Shown here: in pieces, positions 1 to 11,482 of the stretch
Numbering within the stretch: position 1 is the stretch's first letter
How the letters are laid out: every line of letters starts with the position of its first letter
Source: Immersiella caudata
Lineage: Eukaryota; Ascomycota; Sordariomycetes; Sordariales; Lasiosphaeriaceae
Assembly: GCA_030512335.1 (NCBI GenBank)
Contig: JAULSU010000002.1
Coordinates: 4,340,001-4,404,000 of the forward strand
DNA length: 64,000 nucleotides
Direction: 5' to 3'
Notes under the pieces: model-generated
What the model saw: the letters and a program-made list of their open reading frames with translations, nothing else
The model's database searches: none
What the model was told of the DNA's origin: nothing
Position numbers and translations under genes: made by a program

Positions 1-352
1 TTTGGGGTAATAGGGGCAAAACCTAGGAACAGTGATGATGTTGGAACAAACGTAATACAATTGTTCAGAATTTATGATCCAATCAATGATGCAAGGGCAA
101 TGCTCATCGATGCCTATGCGTACCGTTCCGCCCGTCGCGCCAATCTACAGCGTCTCGTACACTCCGACCCAAATGGCTGAATACACAGAGTAGGATGCCC
201 GCCTTCCCCATCAGAACCAGCAGGCGGAACACCCTTCTCCCTCTGCTGGATCGCAGGTATTCCAGCACGAGCCCTATGAACTGGGCTTGTCTCCCTGTGA
301 ATAACTCCCGATGCAAGTACAACTGAACGAGGATTTCCCTCTAGGTCCAAAT
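1..352. other. 3' flank of CEF1, no gene seen
   Basis: This is the downstream flank of the minus-strand CEF1 gene. The short open frames here have no recognisable domain and look like chance. I see no RNA gene or repeat. Confidence 0.5.
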
Positions 353-2758
353 CTAATGGTACCCGTTCATCCCCCTCGCGCTCGCAACCAACTCGTCTAG
401 CTCGGCCTTGTTTCGCCTATACATCTCCTGCGCCTCACGCTCGCGCGTGCTGACGAACACAACTTCTGCACGCAGCGACGCCAGTCGTCTCTGGATGGCT
501 GCCTCTTCTGAGGTCTGCAAGACCTTGAAGCCGCTCAAAGCGTTGCGTGCCTTCTCCAGCGCCTCATGCGCCTCGCGGATTTTCTTGCGAAGCATCTCGG
601 CGCGGTTATTGTACCCGCCCAGGTGAAGCTTTAGCTTCTTCTCGAGTTTGTTACCCTTTTCGGCGGACTCGATTAGGGATTTTATTGTTTGCTATGGGCG
701 GTGTTAGCTGTGGCAAAATAGAAGGCAGAGGATTGAGAGAAAACACACCTCGAGAGCTGACTGCATAGTTGATACTTGATCTTCCTCGTCGTCATCGTCG
801 TAGCAGCCAAGGCCGAGCAGGAGAGAGTTGTTGCTCTTTTCCCATACGGCTTGGACTTCGTCCGGCTTGGGTTGGTCCTTGACTTCCATCAGGATCTGCA
901 GCCGTGCTGCCAAGAGGACTTCATCATCGATCCGTGGCAAGTCGATGACCTTGGTCTTTGGTGGAGCCCCTGGGAGGGGGTACCTCGTCGCGTCGTGGGC
1001 TATCAGAAGCGCAGACTCGCACGCGATGAGGGCCTCTGCCGCATCTTGGACCTCCGCTGACGCTCGTAGCAGAGCCTCGTAATCGACATATATCGGCCGT
1101 GGAAGATCCTTCTGCATAACCTGTGTCCTTCGCTTGCGTTCGAGAAGCTCCCGAGCCTCACGAATCTCGCGTTCCCGACGATCCCGCTCTGCGGCATCCT
1201 CTTCCAATTGCTCAGCAGTTTTCGGCTCTTGTTGGTCTTCTGGAAGCTCGAGCTCCCAGTCTGTATCCTTTGGCTTCGGCAGCGCAGAGAGTCCTTGTTT
1301 CAGTTGGTGGCGGATAGATAGCTCACGCATCCTGGTGTCGTTAGGGGTCCCGCCAACCACAGACATATCGTTGTCGGCGGCGTTTAACGCGAAGCTATCT
1401 CGTGGCGTACGCATGGGGGTCTGGCCAACGCGAAGTGGGGTTGCACCGACGCCGTTGACACCAGACCGCAGAGGTGTAGCCAAAGGATTTGGCGTAGCAA
1501 CGACCTGTTTTCGTGGAGCAACAGAGTCGAAGCCAGTAGAACCAGCCCCCTGGTGAAGAGGTGTGTTATCGCCGCCGAGGAGTGATGACTGTGTCTCTGT
1601 AAGGGCGCGGATGTTGCGGATCTCGTTGGCAATGTGGTCCTCCTGCGCCGGAGCCATGGGTGTTCGGATGGGCACGCTGGTATTGAGTGACGAGTAGTCG
1701 CTGATCAAACCGCGAGTAGCGTCGTTCTCACTCTCGCGAGCCAGCATATTCGCTCGCTCGCCAATCATTCCCATCTTCACGATCTCCTCCAACTCGCCCT
1801 CGCTGACCTGTGGTGAGGGTAGTACCAGCGCCCTCCGCTTACTGCTCTGCTCAGCCTCACGGATCTTCTGCATCTGACCGGCCTTTATGGCGGCTTGCAT
1901 CGATGCTGACGGTGCGTCCTTGTCTCCTTTTCTCCTCTTCCGGTCGGCATCTTCGTCGCCCTCTCCTTTCCGCTTCCCACCGATCTGGGCCTTCTTTGGG
2001 TCGAAGTGGGTGCGCTGGTACTCGTTACGTTGAATCTCCTCGTTGGTGTCGTAAAATCCTGGCACAGGCTGCTTCTCAAACGGAATATCGGCGTTGTAGT
2101 CCATCTGCCCCTTCTTCTGCGTTGTGACCTTGATGTTGATACCAGCCGTCTTCAACTCGCGACGCTTTTGCAGCGCCGCCAGCCGTCGTGACTCCTCCTG
2201 CTGGCGCTCACGAGCCTTCCGCTTTGCCTTTTTACCCTGCGTATTCGCCAGACGGGCACGCGCCTCGCTCAGCATTTCCTTCTCATCCTCGTCCAGATCG
2301 ATGGTGTCGGGGCGGGCCGGTTTTGTCTCCGGGTCGGGGTCGACTTCGCCGGGTCGCAGACGGCGGACATCGTCAGCAGTCGGTGCTTGCGTCTCTCCGC
2401 CATCAGGTCCTGTTAGACCGAGTGCTGAGGCTTCGCGCTGTTCGGCTTCGTCCAGGAGTTTTTGGTATCGTTCGAGGCACTGATTTGCGGTGCGGCCAAC
2501 AATGGGGGCGATGGTGCGCCATTGCGTTGGCATCAACTTGGCCAGATGCAACAGTTTCTCATCCTCCTCCTTACTCCATTCGATCTTCTTGATGCTAGGG
2601 TCGAGCCATTCGTTCCACCGCGCCTTGCACTGCTTGGGCGTCTTTCGGGCCAGCAGCGACGACACGCGCGCCCACTGGTTCAGCCCATATTTGCTAACCG
2701 ACGCTTTGAGGATCTCATCCTCGATGTTGGTCCACACGCCTCCTTTGACGACGGGCAT
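353..2758 (-). CDS. CEF1: Pre-mRNA-splicing factor Cef1/Cdc5, Myb-domain subunit of the NTC/Prp19 complex
   Basis: Exons are complement(749..2758) and complement(353..691), giving 782 aa. The 57-nt intron has donor GTGTGT, acceptor ATAG and phase 0. Two N-terminal Myb repeats lie at about residues 7-53 and 58-106, with the spaced tryptophans of [12 protein letters not shown] and [13 protein letters not shown] long charged middle follows, then the TPLR/TPMRTPR-type threonine-proline repeats typical of Cdc5, and a helical C-terminus that continues in exon 2. In the known family, Cdc5/Cef1 is a core subunit of the Prp19-associated complex needed for spliceosome activation, and it acts in the nucleus. 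Length and architecture match fungal orthologues. It is divergent from BRE2, with about 510 bp between the start codons. Confidence 0.95.
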
Positions 2759-3272
2759 CTTGTCGGTCGCTCAATCGGTGCGATTATCCGGGGATGAGTG
2801 GTTTCTGTTGACGACAAAGGTTTGGGGAGAGAAGTCTCGCTCCAGCAGGCAGCCTCAAAAAAAGCACAGGCAATCGAACGGCAGGCGTGGCTGCTCAAAG
2901 TTAGCTTCTAATTGGCCAGAGCTTCAACAAGCCCCACCATAACCCCTGTGCAGTTGCGTCAGATCCCTGTCCATCGCGTCGACGCGGCTGCTCGAGAACT
3001 TCGCAGATCGTGTTTGCGACAAAGCTCTCAGTTCAGTTGCTTACTGGGATTGTCAACAGCAGCAGAACGACCGAAGTCATCCGCGCTGCCCAATTAAAGT
3101 CAGAATATTATTAGCCGAGGTACAGGTTAATCGCGACAACTCTCTCTCATCCAGGGTGCATATTCGGCGGCTTTTTACGTTCGGCGCATCCCTGACCATC
3201 GTGCTTTGACTTTGTGTCTTTCGTGCACTCTCATACCGACTTTCCTACCGACCGCGTCATTGCACAGTGGTG
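2759..3272. promoter_or_regulatory. Divergent promoter region CEF1/BRE2
   Basis: The region lies between two divergent start codons and must contain both promoters. I see no TATA box or clear factor site in it. Confidence 0.4.
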
Positions 3273-5063
3273 ATGGCCACCGAGACAGGCTCACCCCAGA
3301 GGGAGCCGACTCCGTCTGGGTTGCCAGCCCTCCCTCAAAAGCGTGCTCTTGAGGACGACCATAGCCCCGCCGTATCTTCACCTCTCAACCCCGAAGTTAA
3401 ACCAGCACCAAGAGTGCAGATCCAGATGCCTGAGGAAGGACAGGGGCCCATACCCCGCGAGAAGAGGGCAAAAAAGGATTCCTTGAAGAAGCGCGAGTCC
3501 AAGGGCACTGCTGGATCTGTTGCAGACAACAACCCAAGGGCAACACCAGATCGCAAGGTGCAAAAGGAATTTGCGCCTGGGGAGATCGCGCCTTTGCGAT
3601 ACAAGCTCGCACGCCCAAAGCCCTCCGACTTTGACCAACCGCGCGGTCCCGTCTTTACAGCCCACCATGAAGTGCACGACCCGGAAAGGAGGACGATCGA
3701 ATTCCTCGAGACCTCGGAACAGTAAGTTCTCCATCTTCGACAAGAGACCCCCGAGCTGATCGTCGCAACCAGTGTCTATAACAAGAAGAATTTCCACTAT
3801 ACGCACTGCATCGCCGATCCGGCCTTTCCGTCTATGTTTTACTATCGGCAAACTGAACCAGAGCCGTACGGTGCTCACATGAGCTTCGAGGACACAGCTT
3901 CCCACATCTTCTTCGACAGATCCGGCACTCATGTCACTTCCAACAAGGGGTTTCGAATGGCACGCGCCAACGTAGCAGTTCGCGAGGGGCGTTGGTACTG
4001 GGAGTGCAAAGTGACGCAAGGCATCCTCAAAAATCGAGGGGAGGGCGACCCCGAATCCCACGGTCATGTTCGCGTGGGGTGGGCTCGGCGCGAGGCATCT
4101 CTTGATGCGCCAGTTGGGTTCGATGCCTACAGTTACGGCATCCGGGACGTCGCCGGGCAAAAAGTTCACATGTCCCGACCTAAAGACTTCTTCCCAGCCG
4201 GCGAGGACCTCCGAGAAGGCGACGTCATCGGCATCGAGATTCAGCTCCCCTCCGAACGCCTGCACCGCAAGGTTGTCCAGGGGCAGTACAACCCCGCGGT
4301 TGACCTTGCTGATGAAGACAACGAACCCGGGCCAGAAGCGCCCAACATCGTCCGCGACCGCATCCCCATCCGGTTCAAAGCGCACATCTACTTCGAGCGC
4401 ATCGACTATCACACCACCAAGGAGCTAGACGACCTCATGAACCCCTCACCGATGGGCTCCTCCGGTGCGGCCGGCTCCTCCGCGCAACCAAACCCACACC
4501 ATACCCATCCCGCCCTCCGCACCCTTCCAAACTCCCACATCAAAGTCTACAAGAATGGCGTACTTATGGGTACCCCCTTTACCGACCTCCTCGCCTTCCT
4601 CCCACCTGCCTCAAAAATGGTCCAACAACCCGCGGGGCGCGACGTTCTCGACGATGGGTCGCTGGGGTACTACCCTGCCGTGAGCATCTTCCGCGGAGGC
4701 GCAGTCGAGCTGAATTTCGGACCCAGCTTCTGGTATCCGCCACCGGGGCTAGGCGATGGCGAAAAACAAGGTGGGGAGGACGTCGAAATGGTAGATGCCA
4801 CGGCGCCGCCGCAGCCAGAACCACAAGCGGAGCCACAACTCCAACTCGGCGGCGCGTCCCACAAGCTGCGGCCCGTAAGCGACCGTTACAGCGAGCAGAT
4901 AGTCGAGGACATTGTGTATGATGTTATCGACGAGGTGAGCTTCTGGATGGAGGACGGTCGCAAGGTGGTGGATCGCTCGGGCAAAGACGACAAAGCGGGC
5001 GAAGCGCCCGGGATGGTGCCAGGCGGGAGGGAGGAGATTAAAGAGCTTGTCCAAGACGACTGA
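3273..5063 (+). CDS. BRE2: COMPASS subunit Bre2/Ash2 (CclA-type), SPRY protein for H3K4 methylation
   Basis: Exons are 3273..3721 and 3773..5063, giving 579 aa. The 51-nt intron runs from GTAAGT to CCAG, and joining it restores the frame into YNKKNFHYTHC. Residues 1-145 are low-complexity and rich in Pro and Lys. The SPRY core runs from about 183 to 375 (FEDTASHIFFDRSG, GRWYWECKV, GHVRVGWARREA, FDAYSYGIRD) and continues after an insert at about 415-487 (IKVYKNGV, YYPAVSIFRGG). Near residues 525-537, QIVEDIVYDVIDEV resembles the SDI helix that binds Sdc1/Dpy30. In known fungi this subunit is needed for H3K4 di/trimethylation, and the Aspergillus orthologue CclA affects secondary-metabolite silencing. 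The ATG at 3273 is chosen because upstream in-frame codons are GTG only. Confidence 0.93.
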
Positions 5064-5396
5064 GGAGACGCTTGCGCCGGACGGATAGGAGGAAGACAGG
5101 GAAGACGGATCACGAATGATACTTAGTGTACAGGTACGTTGCTGGTATATGCCCATTGCGCGCAGACGCCAGAATGAACATGGATCGATGCCTTATGGAT
5201 ACTATGAATTACATGATTAGAGAGTAACAAGGCTACCGGAAATTATACTAAAAATATCCTGGTGAAACTGCTCCTGCTGTCATTGCCAACAATCAAGGTA
5301 AAGGGGTATCGAATTCCATTGCCATCGCCACCTGTCATCAATATCATGGCACGTATGAACGCGGTCCGTCCCTCCGCCCTACTCCGGCGACTCCGC
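5064..5396. other. Shared 3' region of two convergent genes
   Basis: The region separates the stop codons of BRE2 and the minus-strand gene at 5397. It holds only presumed 3' UTRs; no ORF with a recognisable product is seen. Confidence 0.45.
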
Positions 5397-6569
5397 TTAC
5401 TTGGGCGGCTCCACGATGGTGGGTGTCGGTGCCGAGGTTGTTGCCGGGGCCGGCAGTGTAGGATCGTCAGGGAGCTCTTCAATCCGATTGCTGCCGTCCA
5501 CAACGCCCACAGAGGCCGCCAGCTCCGACTTCTCACGCTCGAGGCGGACCTCCTTGCCGCGCTTATGGCAGTACCACAAGACAAAGAGCAAAAGGAAGAG
5601 CGCAAGACTCCAGATTACATTGGTCCCCATGAACGCGGGCCACCGCACCTTGAGCGCGTTCATGATTCCACGGAGCATGGACACGATAGCTCCGGGCTTC
5701 GTGACCATTTCTTTGAGGTTCTTGGGCACGAGGAGCCGTTTCGCGGCGCCCTTGATCCCACCTGCGGCGGTACCCGCGGCCGCCGCCGCGGCGTCTTCCT
5801 TAGAGAGACCTTGCGCCTCGGCGGCTACGGCGAGGAGCTCCGGTGCGAGAGTAGAGGAGAGCTTCTCTGGCAGCTGGGTGACAAGCTTCTTGAGAGAGCT
5901 GGGGAGCTTCTCGTAGTTCTTGGCAAGGGCACCATCCGGATCATCAAGGAGGGTGGTCAGATCGTTGACGGCGGTAGGAACGCCGTTGACGAGGTCCTTG
6001 AGGATGACGGTGAATTTCTTCATGAGCTCGGTGGATTCGTCTGACATTGAGAAGGCGCGATTGTTACGCGCAGAAAGGTTAAGCTCATCGAGGACCTGGG
6101 TGAGATCATCTTTTTCGCGGTCGACCTCCGGCGTAGGGACAGCTAGGCTGGTGCTCTTTGCCGGGGCAAGGTCGGTATCGCCCTTTTTGTTGCGACGCAG
6201 AAGCTGTGAGAGACGGTTGGTCTTCTTGGGCTTGACCTCCCCCTGTTCTTTGACTGCGGTGTCGACCGTCTCACGGCGAAAGGACTCCGAGTCGCTGTCC
6301 CAGGTAAGGTCTGGAGTCTTGACGCGGGGAGGAAGGGCTGGTTTGGGCCCTTCCTCTTCGTCGTCGTCATCCCACGAGAAGGTCGCCGTCAAGCGCTCCA
6401 GGAAGTTCTTGTCCTCATCATCGAGAAGCGGTGTGGCTGGTGCTGGCGAGGTTGGGGTCGCGACATTGCTCGTCGAAGTTGCAACTTCCTCGGGCGCCTT
6501 TCCCTTGGCTTTATCCTCTTTCTCGCCCTTGTTTTTCTTGTACTTCTTGTATGCAAAGTACTCGAGCAT
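5397..6569 (-). CDS. Unidentified fungal protein with one C-terminal membrane segment
   Basis: Single exon, 390 aa. The start is set at the ATG giving MLEYFAYKKYKKNK; the upstream in-frame stretch looks like leader. The first 170 residues are charged and low-complexity, with Pro, Thr and acidic patches. Residues of about 170-290 contain predicted amphipathic helices (TELMKKFTVILKDLVNGVP, KNYEKLPSSLKKLVTQLPEK) and an Ala-rich segment. One hydrophobic segment, NVIWSLALFLLLFVLWYCH, sits about 55 residues from the end and is followed by a Lys/Arg stretch. That order suggests a single-pass protein with most of the chain on one side of the membrane. I do not recognise a named family, and no catalytic motif is visible. 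Confidence 0.8.
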   Translation of the reverse strand: MLEYFAYKKYKKNKGEKEDKAKGKAPEEVATSTSNVATPTSPAPATPLLDDEDKNFLERLTATFSWDDDDEEEGPKPALPPRVKTPDLTWDSDSESFRRETVDTAVKEQGEVKPKKTNRLSQLLRRNKKGDTDLAPAKSTSLAVPTPEVDREKDDLTQVLDELNLSARNNRAFSMSDESTELMKKFTVILKDLVNGVPTAVNDLTTLLDDPDGALAKNYEKLPSSLKKLVTQLPEKLSSTLAPELLAVAAEAQGLSKEDAAAAAAGTAAGGIKGAAKRLLVPKNLKEMVTKPGAIVSMLRGIMNALKVRWPAFMGTNVIWSLALFLLLFVLWYCHKRGKEVRLEREKSELAASVGVVDGSNRIEELPDDPTLPAPATTSAPTPTIVEPPK

Positions 6570-7090
6570 CGTTGCGGTGGAAATGCTTTGCGCTGCTTCC
6601 TGATGGGAGCGAATGAATTTGGGAAACAAAGTGGCGAATTGAACGCAAGGACCTTGGAGGTCAGAGGTAGCAAACGGATTGCGCTAGGAGCCACGCGGAT
6701 ATTCGTGAGGCTGGAAATATGGTCTCGGCGCTTCGTCACGCGAGGAGCTCATTTGGTTCGGTCAATGTCTCAGCTCGAACCTGTGGTCAAATTCACTGGC
6801 CGGCAGAGGTCGTTGAGGTCGCCAGAGCTCATGCCCCGCACTGCCACAGTGGCACAACCACCATGTGATGTCATTGAGGATGAAACTGCAAATAGACTTG
6901 GCCTCAACGTTTCACCAGGTGATCTCAATGTTCTTCCGCGCGTGCCACTGGTGCATTTCCCAAAATACGGATCCGTACTTTCTGCCAAATGCACAACGTC
7001 AACTAGCTCCGTCATTTAACCTTCCGTGGGTATCATTGCCTCTTTCACCGTTTCGCCCAATCAGATCCTCGATAATTCCACAACCAAAAA
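6570..7090. promoter_or_regulatory. Upstream region of the 5397 gene and 3' region of NSE1
   Basis: The intergenic stretch lies between two minus-strand genes. It should hold the promoter of the single-pass membrane protein gene and the NSE1 3' UTR. No ORF with family features is seen. Confidence 0.35.
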
Positions 7091-8068
7091 TCACTCCTCG
7101 TCGTCCATCTCATCTCCGTCACCAGCTTCCTCAACCCCGCTCCTCCTCCTCCTGGCGGTGTTCTTCTTTGGCCGCCCTCTCTGATACGCAGTTCTTGAGG
7201 TGACCGCCCGCTCCCCGACAAAGTGATTTCCCCCCCATGGCGTACTGCATTTGGGACACTTCTTCTCTCTCTGGGTGCGCCAGTAGCCATCCTCACAAAA
7301 GTCGTGGAGTCGGATGGAGCAACTAGGCTCGTTGCATCTTTGGCCATATGTGACAACCTCTTTGCAAGCTTCGCAGAACTTGATGTGCAGCCAATCGTCG
7401 TCTTCGTCGTTGTACGTCTCAACAAGCCAAGACCAAAGCTCGACCAAAGCGCGCGGGCTGAGGCTGTAAAAGCCTTGTCGACTCTTTTCCAGCCATCCTT
7501 CCGCCACGAGACTTGATAGCAGTGCCAAGACCTCTGAATGTTTTAGTCCCTTGTCGGCCGCCGTTCCTGCATCTTCCCCGCTTCCGTTGGCCAGGCTCTC
7601 TCGTGAACGCGAGGGCCTCGATACTTTCAGGGCCTGGCCCTCGTCCACGGCCATGACCTCCATGCGAGGCGTGTTATAGTCGTTAAACATGGCATCCAGA
7701 AGCCGCTTGATATACGCAACTTCCTCCGGTGTCCGAGTGGTTGCCAGCTGAGTAGGCGCATCGCTGTGTGCATTCATGAACACCCACACGCGTTGACCGC
7801 CTCTTACTTGGTCTCTGGTCATGCGGATGTCAAAGTCCATGGGCTCGATCGCCTCTCGCGCCATCTTGGTGAAACTAGTGAACACCTCCATGGTGATAGA
7901 CTGGGGGTCCACGGACTCGCCCGCGCCGTCCAAGATAGCGGTTATCTCGGCAAGGATCTTTTGGGCCTCCTCAAAGGTAAGGGTGCCACGCGCCATGAAG
8001 GCCTGGATGAAGGCACGATTGGCGTCATTGTAGCCGTCCGGTGCGGCGGGCGCCGCTTCTTGGTCCAT
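7091..8068 (-). CDS. NSE1: SMC5-SMC6 complex subunit Nse1, RING-like
   Basis: Single exon, 325 aa. The N-terminal two-thirds fit the Nse1 winged-helix region (NRAFIQAFMARGTLTFEEAQ; LVAEGWLEKSRQGFYSLSPRALVEL). The C-terminal RING-like zinc domain has C232-x2-C235, C245, C250, H255, C258 and C271-x2-C274, followed by a basic and acidic tail. In known systems Nse1 pairs with Nse3 and Nse4 in the SMC5/6 complex, which acts in DNA repair and replication-fork stability in the nucleus; its RING-like domain supports ubiquitin ligase activity with Nse3. The length is usual for the family. The upstream neighbour is divergent and unrelated. Confidence 0.93.
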   Translation of the reverse strand: MDQEAAPAAPDGYNDANRAFIQAFMARGTLTFEEAQKILAEITAILDGAGESVDPQSITMEVFTSFTKMAREAIEPMDFDIRMTRDQVRGGQRVWVFMNAHSDAPTQLATTRTPEEVAYIKRLLDAMFNDYNTPRMEVMAVDEGQALKVSRPSRSRESLANGSGEDAGTAADKGLKHSEVLALLSSLVAEGWLEKSRQGFYSLSPRALVELWSWLVETYNDEDDDWLHIKFCEACKEVVTYGQRCNEPSCSIRLHDFCEDGYWRTQREKKCPKCSTPWGGNHFVGERAVTSRTAYQRGRPKKNTARRRRSGVEEAGDGDEMDDEE

Positions 8069-9786
8069 GATATGTTCGCCGAGATTTTAGCTGCAGGTGT
8101 CAAACTACGACAAAGCTTGCGAGCAGTACCGCATGAGCCTCAAATTGGTAGTGGCGGCGCGTGGGTAAAGCAATCTCAGCTGGGCGTGGGATAAGATCAT
8201 AGCTGAAAATGCAGGTAGCGTGTAGATCGCGCTTCAGAGAGTGGTGTGTGTGGTTCTGGTTTCAACGGGTGTGGCGGAGCAGTGGCGGGAAAGGCGGGAA
8301 GGAGAGTGGGTTCCTCCCTTTGGTGCCTGGTGGAAGCAGGATCGCTGCTCACGCTTTGCTTTTGCTTGCGGGGAAGGCACAGGGCAACACCTGGACCTGG
8401 CTCAGAGGCTGCGGAACCGAACCGCTGAAGAGCCAAGGAGCTGAACACCCCCACTTAGATGATCCGTTGCAATCTGGAACTGCTAGCTTTCACGTTGACA
8501 AAATCCACACACAAGCAGCCCAATCCCCTTCACTAAGCATACCACTGGTCAGAGGGATAAAGGAGCGCAAATGAGCGTCCCACTTAGATCGTTCAACGCC
8601 GTCGATCGGTGGCCCAAGATCCGCTATTGAGAAGCTAGACCCTTTCGCCACGTGTTGAGCCGGGCAACAGCGAGCAAAAGTCAACGACCCGTCGGCTCTG
8701 CGCTACCGACAGATGACTAGATTTGGTCCATGTGGCCCTTGGTGTGGGTCGACGTCGGGAATCGCAGAGAGAAGACCGGGAAAGCCCGTGGGCTCCCCCC
8801 GTCCAGCCACCATCGCAGTGGCTTGATACGGAATGTTCGATAGGACGTCTACCCTAGGGACCACCCCACGCCGGGCGCTGGATCAGGACCGGCAAGCAGC
8901 TCGCGCACGGTGTTGTAGCACGCTACCACAGCCCGGCAACCGAGGAGGTTGACCTGCAGCAAAGCCCGGTATTTCTCTCTTGCCATGGCAGATGGATATG
9001 CAGTCGAGGCGCTCTCGCGCTGCGAATTGGGCTAGCGAGTGCGAGTCTGTCGAATCCCCCCAGAAGACGATGAGTGGTCGAGGAAGGTCGACGGGGTGCG
9101 GAGAACGGAGGCTATCCACAGCCGGCTTAGGGGCAGGCTTAGGGCGGTCGCGCGCGAGCGAAGGTGGTTGCATTATTGTCCGACGGGCTATGCCCCTTCT
9201 CCACCAGCAGCACGCTTGTCCTACCGAGGGTGGATGCTAGGAGGATGCTCGCGTCTCAGGAATGGTCGCCCGCCATTGCTCGCTCAACGCAGCCAGCCTT
9301 TCCTGTCCCCCGCTGGCAACAGCCGAGCTCCCGAGCTAGCTACGCTCAGACACCTGTCTTGAGCTGGAGCGCTGTCCTCCACGTGCAAGTAGGATCGCGA
9401 TGAAGGCTAGACAGGCTAGCAGCTCGAAGTGTCGCGATGGTCAAGCCGAAAGGGTCATCGCTTAAGCACAAACCTCCTACCTCGCTTGTGGGGGGGGGGG
9501 GGGAGAGACTGCTTGGAAGTGGATATCGTTTTCGCAATGCGCCCTCGGTACCCCGTACCATGGGGCTGCGATCCCAGGGGCAGCAGATCGATCATAACCA
9601 GGGCTCTCCCTCAGCCGGTGGACTCGCTGCCACGTTCTCGGGGGTGCACTGGGTTTTGGTTTCGGATGCTTTGGCAAACAAGCTTGGCAGAGAGAAGAAG
9701 CTTCCCATAGCCACGACCCTCTCTGTCGCTGCCAATATCCACTAGGGCTTCTTCCCTGTCCTCGCTTTTGCCGCGGACGTCTCGCC
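8069..9786. other. 1.7-kb divergent intergenic region without a recognisable gene
   Basis: It lies between the NSE1 and seven-helix gene starts. Several short GC-rich frames overlap on both strands, but none has a domain, family-like composition or convincing splice structure. It contains a 14-G homopolymer at 9490-9503. The last about 60 bp before 9787 are pyrimidine-rich, as in a leader. Confidence 0.4.
9490..9503. repeat. Poly(G) tract, 14 nt
   Basis: An uninterrupted run of G about 285 bp upstream of the seven-helix gene start. The length is prone to sequencing error. Confidence 0.85.
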
Positions 9787-11152
9787 ATGAGCATCCAACT
9801 ACCAGCCGGAGCCGCCGCTGTTGCTGGCGTCGTCCTCACATTCAGCTTCCTCTGCCTCGGGACGTGTCTGCTCCTGGTCTGGCTAGTGTCGGCGCAAAAT
9901 GAGCGTACGAGCTGTAAGTCCCGGCCTTCCACAGATATCCGCTGCTTCGCTGACGACTCCCAGACGTTGCCCTGTTGAGCTATGTCCTAACATTGAGCGT
10001 GACGGCATCGATCATCCAGCAAATACACACGATTGTCAGGTGGGAGGACATTAAAACGGCGCAATGGGTGAATGTCAAAGAAAATGCTGGCAATCCGGAA
10101 CTCAACATCACCGGCGCATCGACAGGGCTGGATTTGGTCGTGTTTTACATGCAGTACTACACGTACAACGCCGAGTCGATGCTCATCCTCTTCTGGGCCA
10201 CCGAGCTTGCGTGGTCCATCTTCCAGATTCGAAGTCAAAGAGCACGTCGCCTCCACGGAAGCCTCATCGCTAAGGGTGTTGCGATTGTGCTTCCTGCGAT
10301 CCAACAGGTTCTGCTGCGGCAACCCGTCTTTCACCGGAATACTGCAGGGTACATGGTGTTAGCCGACTTCATCAGTACGTGAGAGTCCATCTTATGCTCC
10401 GAATTCAATGCTTACACCTCGCAGTGATAGCATGCTTTGGTCTCGGGGCCATGCTGCTCTTTGCTATTCTCTGCAAGTATATTCACGCCAGAATCGCCTT
10501 GGTGTCATGGAAAGTCCCCTACGGCCAGCGATCAGGGGGGACGAACGACAACAGCGCCGCAAGGCTCCAGCCTAGTGCCCCCCAGATGCCGCAACAGCCG
10601 AAGAAGAGCATCTACGACATGTGGCTCTTGCTGCGCTTTACGATCGGCTTCATTGCTCTCGGCCTCTTTGAACTCGTCGTCATCAACTTCCAGCTCCGTG
10701 CGGCCGCCACCAACACGGAAGCCAACATTCCCCCGGAGCCTGATCTCAGCGCTGGCCGAGCTATCGGAGACTTCACTCTCTTCGTTCCTGGTGTATCCGG
10801 TGGCCCTCTGGTATTTCTTGTCTTTGGCACCACCCGGACTTTTCGTGAGCACATGGCGAAGATCTTCCTCACCAAGCGCACGCGCGACAAGTTGGAGGCA
10901 CGACGACAGCGAAAGAGGAAACCTTCTGCCGCGGTGTCGATCGGCGCGGGTGGCATCTTGGGAAACAACCAAAGAGACGTAGAGGCAGCCGCCGCAGCAG
11001 GCGGGATGGGCGCTGTCCAGATGCAGAACTTCGCACGAAGCAGAAAGGAGGAGTGGCCGTCAAAAAGGGGGAGGCAACAGGAATCTGATGACGACCACGA
11101 CGAACTACCGATAATGAAGCCGTTACCAAACATACCGGCCGATGGACGATGA
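9787..11152 (+). CDS. Unidentified polytopic membrane protein with about seven helices
   Basis: Exons are 9787..9913, 9964..10374 and 10425..11152, giving 421 aa. Both introns are 50 nt with GTAAGT/GTACGT donors and CAG acceptors. Hydrophobic segments lie at about residues 10-35, 44-63, 95-131 (probably two), 144-161, 180-201, 246-268 and 295-316. A Gln/Pro-rich loop lies between 209 and 243. The C-terminal 100 residues are basic, then acidic, and should be cytosolic. The seven-helix count and a long soluble tail resemble a G-protein-coupled receptor-like layout, but I see no diagnostic motif (no DRY/NPxxY-type signature). The function is therefore left open. Gene structure is well supported because all joins keep hydrophobic segments continuous. 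Confidence 0.82.
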
Positions 11153-11482
11153 GTCCCAAAAGGACCGGGATAGTTGTGAGTTTCTATGTACGATGCTGCA
11201 TGTCGTTATTATACCCCCAGTGATACCACTACTGTCATTTTATATACCCAGTTGAAACAATTGAAAATAATCCTCAATTGCCCCGTATTCCATTTTTGTT
11301 TGCTTCCAAACACAAATTCCGCGGTCAAAGGAACACGATCGCTATATGGCGATCGTTAAGATCCCCAGCTACGGCCTCGCCTTCTCTCTCACATGCATTT
11401 TCACTTCTCCCCCGCCATCTCTTTTTTTTCCCCCTTGTCTTGTCTTCGCGAGTTTCATCACATGCGACCAGCATAACCCGAA
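11153..11482. other. Shared 3' region of convergent genes
   Basis: AT-richer sequence between the stop codons of the seven-helix gene and TAH18. It contains only presumed 3' UTRs. Confidence 0.4.

Noticed and set aside
3378..4412. 344-codon open frame on the minus strand inside BRE2
   Set aside because: It lies fully under the SPRY-coding exon, has no domain and no plausible splice or promoter context; a shadow of GC-rich coding sequence.
5262..6044. 260-codon plus-strand frame opposite the 5397 gene
   Set aside because: It is antisense to a gene with better composition and has no recognisable product.
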